From the NCBI GenBank assembly GCA_051294375.1, contig CM119270.1, positions 835,238 through 899,237 on the forward strand: DNA of 64,000 nucleotides. The letters run 5' to 3'. The stretch comes from Paraspadella gotoi. Taxonomy: Eukaryota > Chaetognatha. Every line of letters starts with the position of its first letter. Position 1 is the first letter of the stretch. Below the pieces are notes generated by a model. That model made no database searches and had not been told where the DNA came from. It worked only from the letters and a program-made list of their open reading frames with translations. The position numbers and the translations under genes were made by a program. This document shows, one piece after another, positions 58,189-64,000 of the stretch.

Positions 58189-58213
58189 NNNNNNNNNNNN
58201 NNNNNNNNNNNNN
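58189..58213. other. Assembly gap, 25 N
   Basis: Fixed 25-N gap exactly at the inner end of the left arm. Confidence 0.99.
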
Positions 58214-58329
58214 ACACGCAGAAAAGGGGATGGAACCGCGCTTTTTTCACCCGATGACGCGGGTGCCGCTGTAGCCGCCGCCGCACCGCCGCCAGCCGCG
58301 CTGCTGCTACGAAGAGAAAAAAGAGGAAG

Positions 58330-58605
58330 TAACCGTTCTCGTCTCTGAGGGCGCGAAAATGAGTGGAGGGGAGAGGGGGGAGGAGAGGGGGCGGAGGGGC
58401 CGCAGGTAGGGGATGTGAAGAGGGAGGGAAAGATAATTGATGTGAAAGGTTTGTGACGTGAAGGTAAAGGACCGAAACGTTTAATGTTTCATATAAAAAT
58501 GTATAACGCGAAGATAAAGGAGGGGGGGCGGGGCTGGGGGTTTGGGGGAGGGAAAAGATGGAGACAAAGGATAGAAAAGAAAAATGGGGACATGAAACAC
58601 AAAGA

Positions 58606-58676
<71 letters not shown>

Positions 58677-58773
58677 CATAGCGTGGAAAATGGAAGCGAA
58701 GAGGGAATGGCATCTTGAAAAGAGGTGTTTTCTGTTTCGCCGATGAAGCCACAAAGGCGGGTAGAGAGAGAGG

Positions 58774-58805
<32 letters not shown>

Positions 58806-58924
58806 AGAGAGAGAATAAAAATTCCTTTTCTGATAACCCTTGAACTTTCATGAATTGCAAACAGTCGCTGATCGCTCCTTCACCCCTTTTTTAATTCTTT
58901 GTCTCTCTCTAATCTCTCTCTCTT

Positions 58925-58988
<64 letters not shown>

Positions 58989-59110
58989 ATTTCTTTCTTC
59001 ATTCTGAAATTCTTTTTTCAAATCATCTTTGTAGTTTTTTCTATTTATTTTTAGAAAGTAAGATGAACAATGAAAAAATTACAACAACAACAACAACAAG
59101 TGACGCCCTT
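58330..59110. repeat. Long repeat copy 2 (pairs with 47490-48640)
   Basis: Compact version of the repeat at 47490-48640, with GA tracts (about 58603-58675 and 58763-58815), AAGAGGTGTTTTCTG, a CT tract (58903-58985) and AAGATGAACAATGAAAAAAT. It lies inside the loop of the small inverted repeat. Confidence 0.75.
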
Positions 59111-59233
59111 AGAGAGATTTTGTGAAACGTAAATCCATCCTTTTCTCTCTTCTTTTTTCTCTCTCTCTCTCTCTCTCTCTCGTCTCTTCTCTTCTCTCTC
59201 TCTCTCTCTCGTCTCTCTCTCTCTTCTTCTCTT

Positions 59234-59486
59234 CTTCCCTTCGGCCGGGTTAACCTTTCTATCTCGAGATATTGTCTTCTTTTCTCTCTCCCTTTCTTGT
59301 CCTTTTTCGCAAACTTCTCTCTCTCTCTCTCTCTCTTCTCTCCTCTCTTCTCTCTCTTTTCTTCTTCTCTCCTACTCTGCTTCTTTCCTTATCTTCTTTT
59401 TTTCTTTCTTTCTCTTTCTCCCTTCGCTTGGTTAACCTTTCTATTCGAGATATTGTCTTCTTTTCTCTCTTCTCTTGTTTTTTCCC

Positions 59487-59568
<82 letters not shown>

Positions 59569-59665
59569 CTTTCTTTCTCTCTTCCCTTCGCTTGGTTAAC
59601 CTTTCTATCTCGGAGATATTATCTTCTTTTCTCTTTCTCTTGTGTTTCCCTAACTCTCTCTCTCC
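59234..59665. repeat. Three tandem units of about 165-185 bp with CT tracts
   Basis: The core GGTTAACCTTTCTAT followed by CTCGAGATATTGTCTTC occurs at 59247, 59430 and 59593. A long CT tract separates the cores. The long Leu/Ser/Phe frames here are translations of the CT repeat. Confidence 0.85.
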
Positions 59666-59819
59666 CTCCCTCTCTCTCTCTCTTCTCCTCTCTCTCTCTT
59701 CTCCGGATGAAAAAAAAAAAGGAAAATAGGGATTAAAGGCGGAAAGAATTCTTGTTATCGTCATAATACAAAAAGGAGAAGAGAACCAGAGCAATCCCGA
59801 AAAAAAATGTTTGACGTTC

Positions 59820-60294
59820 GCGGGGTCGGAGAGAGGAGTGAGAGAGAGGAAGAGGAGAGGGAGAGAGAGGGACAGGGAAGAATAGGAACGAGAGAGAAAT
59901 GAGCAGAGCGAGTGACGAATAGAAAAGAGAGGGAGAGTTAATAAGAAGAGCCAGGGAACTTCAGCGAAGACTTGGTGCGGGAGGAATAAATAGGTCAAAC
60001 GCCCAAGTACGTTCAAATCCCACCTCGGCTCTCGTGTGTGTTCCTTCGGACTGCTTTCGTGTACGCAGACCGAGCTTGACGCTTCAGTACCGCCGTGCCA
60101 AAACACGTTTTTCCGTGTGCGACGAAAATATACGAGAATCTCCGATGTCCGGATAAAATCAGCAAGAAGTTCGGCAGAAAAATGTGGTGGGGTTTTGTGT
60201 CGTCCAATTGATTTTGTTACACTGTTTAGTTAAATTTAATGAAAAGCTAGTTACTGAATTGATATTAATTAATTATCTGTGTGCCTTTACCGCT
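59820..60294. repeat. Small inverted repeat, right arm
   Basis: Reverse complement of 57712-58188 with scattered indels. It includes CGAAGACTTGGT, GTACGTTCAAATCCCACCTC, GCTTGACGCTTC, GATGTCCGGA and TTAATTAATTAT. Confidence 0.92.
59948..60031 (+). other. tRNA-like segment with pol III B box, right arm
   Basis: Starts GAGCC and ends GGCTC, which pair as an outer stem. B box GTTCAAATCC at 60011-60020. 84 bases is right for a tRNA with a long variable arm, but the T stem (GTACG / CCCAC) mispairs in the middle and no anticodon arm is convincing. Confidence 0.4.
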
Positions 60295-62634
60295 GAATGG
60301 AACCTCGTAGGTTAGAAGTGCCGGCCTGACTCTGGTGACCCCGACTATTTCTTTTTAGTAGTTTCTCTATTTAATGTGTTGTGCCTCGTGTGAAATATGT
60401 TCTGAGTGGGTTTAATGTTTACTCTCCATTTTTGTTACTTTTCTGTCGCACAAGCACACGCACACTTTGATCGGCGATTGCCACGCATATCTTGTAAGCC
60501 TCTGTGACAGATCGCGGATAGAAAGTCGTTCAAACTCTCTTTCATTTCTCTCGTTTCGAAGAAGAAAAATCTGTGCCTAAGAATAAAGCAAAGTCGGATC
60601 TATGCCGCGATTGTATAGTGATTTCGACACCTCGACAAATCTGCACATGGTTGTTCTCCTCTGGCACTCTCATGCGTACTACACTCTGGCCTCGAACTCT
60701 CTCTAAGTGCTGTCCCCTCTCCTCTATCAACGGCTCCTTCCTTCTCCTCATGTCCATGGTAATCACGTGTCTTTTTTTCTTTCTTTCAAAGTTCCTGCAT
60801 ACCTATATACCTTGCCGTCTCCTCGTCGTTACGTATCTTCCACTTATCTGCAGTCTAGTAATGACTCGTTTGTGGTAATGTAGTAGCGACAATCCAAAGC
60901 CGATGAGAGGATTGTTTGAATTTAGTAAAGAATCAACGAAAAAGACTCATCAGAGAGAGAGAAGTGGAGAGAGAGAGAGCAGTGGAGCGAGAGAGAGAGA
61001 GAGTTAAAGAATGGAAAACAGTTGATGCAAGGAAGAGAGCATGATACATCATGATCGCTTCTTTAAAGAGGAATTTGGGGATTTTAACAGTGAAATCTCG
61101 GAAGGTTCCGGCAGAAAATAACAGATTAGTGTTTGTTAAAAAAATTACCCATGATCTGGTAATGGAGGTGGTACGTAATGGACAAGACGATGAGTGATTA
61201 TCCTGGAGGAATTCATGATATTGAATGTCTGACGGTTTTTATTCTCAACAGGATCGTCCTCCCGAATAATCGCCCACTGTCCGGTTGACGTTCAACGCCG
61301 GCGCCGGTCGTTCTCTGTCAAGGAAACAGCATCGTCATCAACACTGACCAACGACTTGACTTGCGTGCTGCCATCTTGATTGCATCCGGTTGAGACTGTG
61401 CTCTTTCCATCGGGCACTGCTGCCCGATCCCGCCCGTTGACTTATGTCCCTTTGTCCTTACCCAAGCCTTCTCCTGCCCATCTTCGTTTTTTCCGTCCTC
61501 CCACTTTTTCCATCTCTCCCCACTTTTCCCGCTATTTTTCCCTTACCCCGCTACTTCATTACCCGTTCCCCCTCCCGTGCCGTTGCGTTCCTGCCATCGT
61601 CTGCGGCCGCCTAGCGCGCCGAGGTCATCGATCAACTTGGGACGGCTCAGCATCGGCGGGCCAAAATCGGGATGAAGCAGATCAAGACGAAGTTTGAAAA
61701 CAAAACGGTACGACGCTTTTGTTTCCTGCCAGAAAGAGTCCAATCATCCAGCAATGAAATTTGGCATGTTTTTCCCAAAGTGATGAGTCTTTGCGACGAC
61801 GTTTAATCGCAATTTGTTTGTTGCCCATTCTTGATGTATAATCTTAGGACCTTATTATGGCACATTTTATCTCTCCACCACCCGGTGTTATTAGCTCTGT
61901 GCACGAATAATTTTTGTCACTTGAGTCACCTATGCCCTAATCTTTCAAAATAGTTTGTCTTAGTAAAATATTCAAACAATAAACAATTCTAAGAAGAAAC
62001 GGTTATGCAATTTTACCTTTATCGTTTTATTCTTATGTAATGAAAGCTTTGGACGGGCGAAAACCAATTTTGTTTTTGCGATTATTTGTAAACTGAAAGA
62101 TAAGAATGTTTGTCGCGTGCGGTAGAGATCTTATCATCCGGAAGTGTCGTCTATCTCCATCTGAGTACTTGCCTTCCAGCCTCCTATTCTCCGCATATCT
62201 CTTCTTCGTCTGAAGAAAAAGAAGTGAACAGAATTGCCGACTCCAGCCTTGGGAACAGACAACGAATACTTATTCGGTCGTCCGCAAAGAGACGCTGAAT
62301 GACCGAGGAGAAATGCGTTCGGGGCGGAGGGGGGGCCCGGGAAGAGGCCGGCCTCAGAGAATGTGCGCGGGCGGACGTTTGTTGGAGGGTGCAATGCGGA
62401 AGTGCAGGCACGTGGAGAACAGAATTAGGGATGATAGAGAGACGTTTATGTGTCCGACCTCATAATTCGTATAAGTTGGTTGGCTATTTGCTATTGGAGA
62501 TTATTTGGCATTATGGCATAATTTATTATCATATCTGATATAAATGCTATTTTGAATGGGATGTCGATGGCCTGAATTCATATTGTGGTTGTTATTATCT
62601 ATGTTGGTGTCTAAATATTATGTGCTGCGGACTT
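60295..62634. other. Mostly single-copy stretch, no gene recognised
   Basis: Ordinary mixed-composition DNA, GC-richer at 61240-61690 and 62290-62410, with a GA tract at 60953-61005. Frames of 60-106 codons occur on both strands (for example 60573-60878, 61380-61697, 62134-62394) without recognised motifs. Exons of a spliced gene could be here, but nothing lets me call one. Confidence 0.5.
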
Positions 62635-63815
62635 GATGTGAAAGGTGAAGTATGAGACTCTGTGTAGTAACGACAGTGGTGGTATTAGGAACTACAAAGG
62701 ACAACACACCGGCTGGAAATTTCTTTAACAGTTAATATTTAGACTTATTTTGATGTCAAAGAAATGAGATCTTCTCTAAAAAGCTCAAACTTCTTAAACA
62801 TTAATGAACCAGAACGTCACAGTTTAACTTTCCTCATCTTCCCTCTAAATACCTGTCCTCGATGTACCATCATCGTCATGCAGGCTCCTCTCCGTGTGTA
62901 CACTCACCAGTACGGACTCACTACGCTGCTCAACCGCAATGCAAAGTAGCACGAAACAACAGTTAGCTCTAGCTCATGCACAGTAGCACGTCCCACAAGC
63001 TGCGAACCTCTGTTACCGAGATTTTAGACTTTCGTTATTTCCTCGACCGTTTTCCCAAATGAGCAAGTTTGTAATCGAATATTCGCTGATATCCCATGGA
63101 TCGGATACAGTCTCGATCTCGTGTCTGTCATTTATAGCTGCGATGCGACGTGTGTCTCGTTCTCTCAGTGCGTCATCCATTCCGTCGCTTCCTCTTTCCG
63201 TCTTCGTCGTCGTCCAATCATCGTCGTCGTCGTTGTCGTCACGGACTCTTTTCCTATAAATTCTATGCTGCTCTCCCTATATATCACCATGTCTTCAATC
63301 GAACCTCAAAGGTTCAATATATATCGACTCTGTATATTGTTCTTTTGACGTAAGTGATTTTTGTTTATTGGTTATTTGTCAGGACGTTCATTATTGATAT
63401 AATGGCAGTTAAAAAGATTGTGAACATCACTTGTGTGATCATTGATATTCGGTGCTTAGTCTCTCCGTCTTTGTCAATTATCTTCGTTTACGTTTTCTGC
63501 ATTGCGTCGTCGATATGTCTCACGTTCGTGTCCGTCAAGCGAGTCATCAGACTCAATCCTGCAGCTCGTTTTGGTCTGTGATTGCTTTTTCGGTATATCT
63601 TTGCTCGCTAACGTCTAATGAAAATCTCCTCCTCTCTCTCTCTGTGTGAACTTTTATTAATATGAAAGTTCACTGTCGAAAATTAATTTTAATTTATTTT
63701 TATTAATATGAAATTCACTGTTCCGAAAATTAATTTTAAATTAAATTTTAAAGCTAATTTTTTTCCGCGACTTACCAGTCATGGTTCATTGTGGCACTGT
63801 GTATGTGCAGTAAGG
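62635..63815. repeat. Large inverted duplication, right arm
   Basis: Reverse complement of 49095-50030. It is longer because it holds a segment at about 62770-63010 with CCTCGATGTACCATC and related sequence that is short or missing in the left arm. (GTC)n at 63198-63243 is the counterpart of the longer GAC/GAT array. Confidence 0.85.
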
Positions 63816-64000
63816 CGTAGTGAAGGTACGTACGGAAAATTCTAAAAGGTCAATTATGGTGAACAATGCAACCATCAGGAAACATTAATTTGTAAACAAA
63901 AAATTTAATTTTATGTTTTTTAATTTTCGCAGGTGGCTATACTTTTGATTCTTATCTAATAGTAATACAATCATTCTATATTAAATCCGAAAAAGGTGTA
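63816..64000. other. Window end, AT-rich, nothing firm
   Basis: GAAGGTACGTAC (about 63823) resembles a splice donor and TTTTAATTTTCGCAGGTGG (about 63917) an acceptor, 105 bases apart. There is no coding frame to join them, so this is only noted. Confidence 0.2.

Noticed and set aside
59948-60031. Functional tRNA gene
   Set aside because: The B box and outer pairing are there, but the T stem mispairs and no anticodon arm or proper A box forms. Kept only as tRNA-like.
60573-60878. 101-codon frame with a hydrophobic C-terminal half
   Set aside because: It opens on GTG rather than ATG, an overlapping minus-strand frame exists, and no domain is recognisable.
63823-63933. Short intron at the window end
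   Set aside because: Donor- and acceptor-like motifs exist, but the sequences they would join have stops in all useful frames.

Overview
This window looks like repeat-dominated, gene-poor nuclear DNA from a eukaryote. An arthropod, probably an insect, is my best guess. That guess rests on the general character of the sequence (very long GA/CT tracts, GAC and AAT microsatellites, an LTR retrotransposon with about 280-bp LTRs, AT-rich unique DNA), not on any recognised gene. I found no protein gene, rRNA or complete tRNA that I would defend. Almost all open frames are translations of GA/CT, GAC, AAT or minisatellite tracts, or short chance frames.

Layout, 1 to 27 kb. Three copies of a block 'A' (1-1560, 4253-6010, 17166-18560) each follow a 22-bp purine-rich minisatellite. 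Block A is followed by block 'E' (6608-7690, 18770-19740, 26350-27433). A long block 'D' (8890-15680) follows the first E. One A-E-D unit, from minisatellite to minisatellite, is about 13 kb. The second E copy is interrupted at a poly-C run by about 5.9 kb. That insert holds a 70-bp satellite array (19741-22735, about 40 monomers), some unique DNA and an inverted piece of block D.

27 to 36 kb. An LTR retrotransposon (27434-36079) has LTRs of 277 and 289 bp that begin TGTCA and end TGACA, a primer-binding site, a polypurine tract and a 5-bp CTAAA target duplication. The same target is present without the insertion at 25996-26000, with homologous DNA on both sides. This is the best-supported finding in the window.

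36 to 49 kb. A second block D (36371-43252) is followed by a short tandem duplication, a (TGAT)n array, a CpG-rich stretch with one doubtful exon candidate (45624-45977), and a GC-rich island with a run of hairpins (46744-47385).

49 to 64 kb. Two arms of a large inverted duplication (49095-50030 and 62635-63815) flank a second, 5'-truncated and diverged relative of the LTR element (50140-57095). They also flank a smaller inverted repeat (57712-58188 / 59820-60294) whose arms carry a tRNA-like pol III B box.

Caveat. Paired copies differ mostly by scattered single-base insertions and deletions, and the window has eleven N gaps. This is what an unpolished long-read assembly looks like. Broken frames, copy divergence and some of the duplication may therefore be technical, and copy numbers and the overall order should be treated as provisional.
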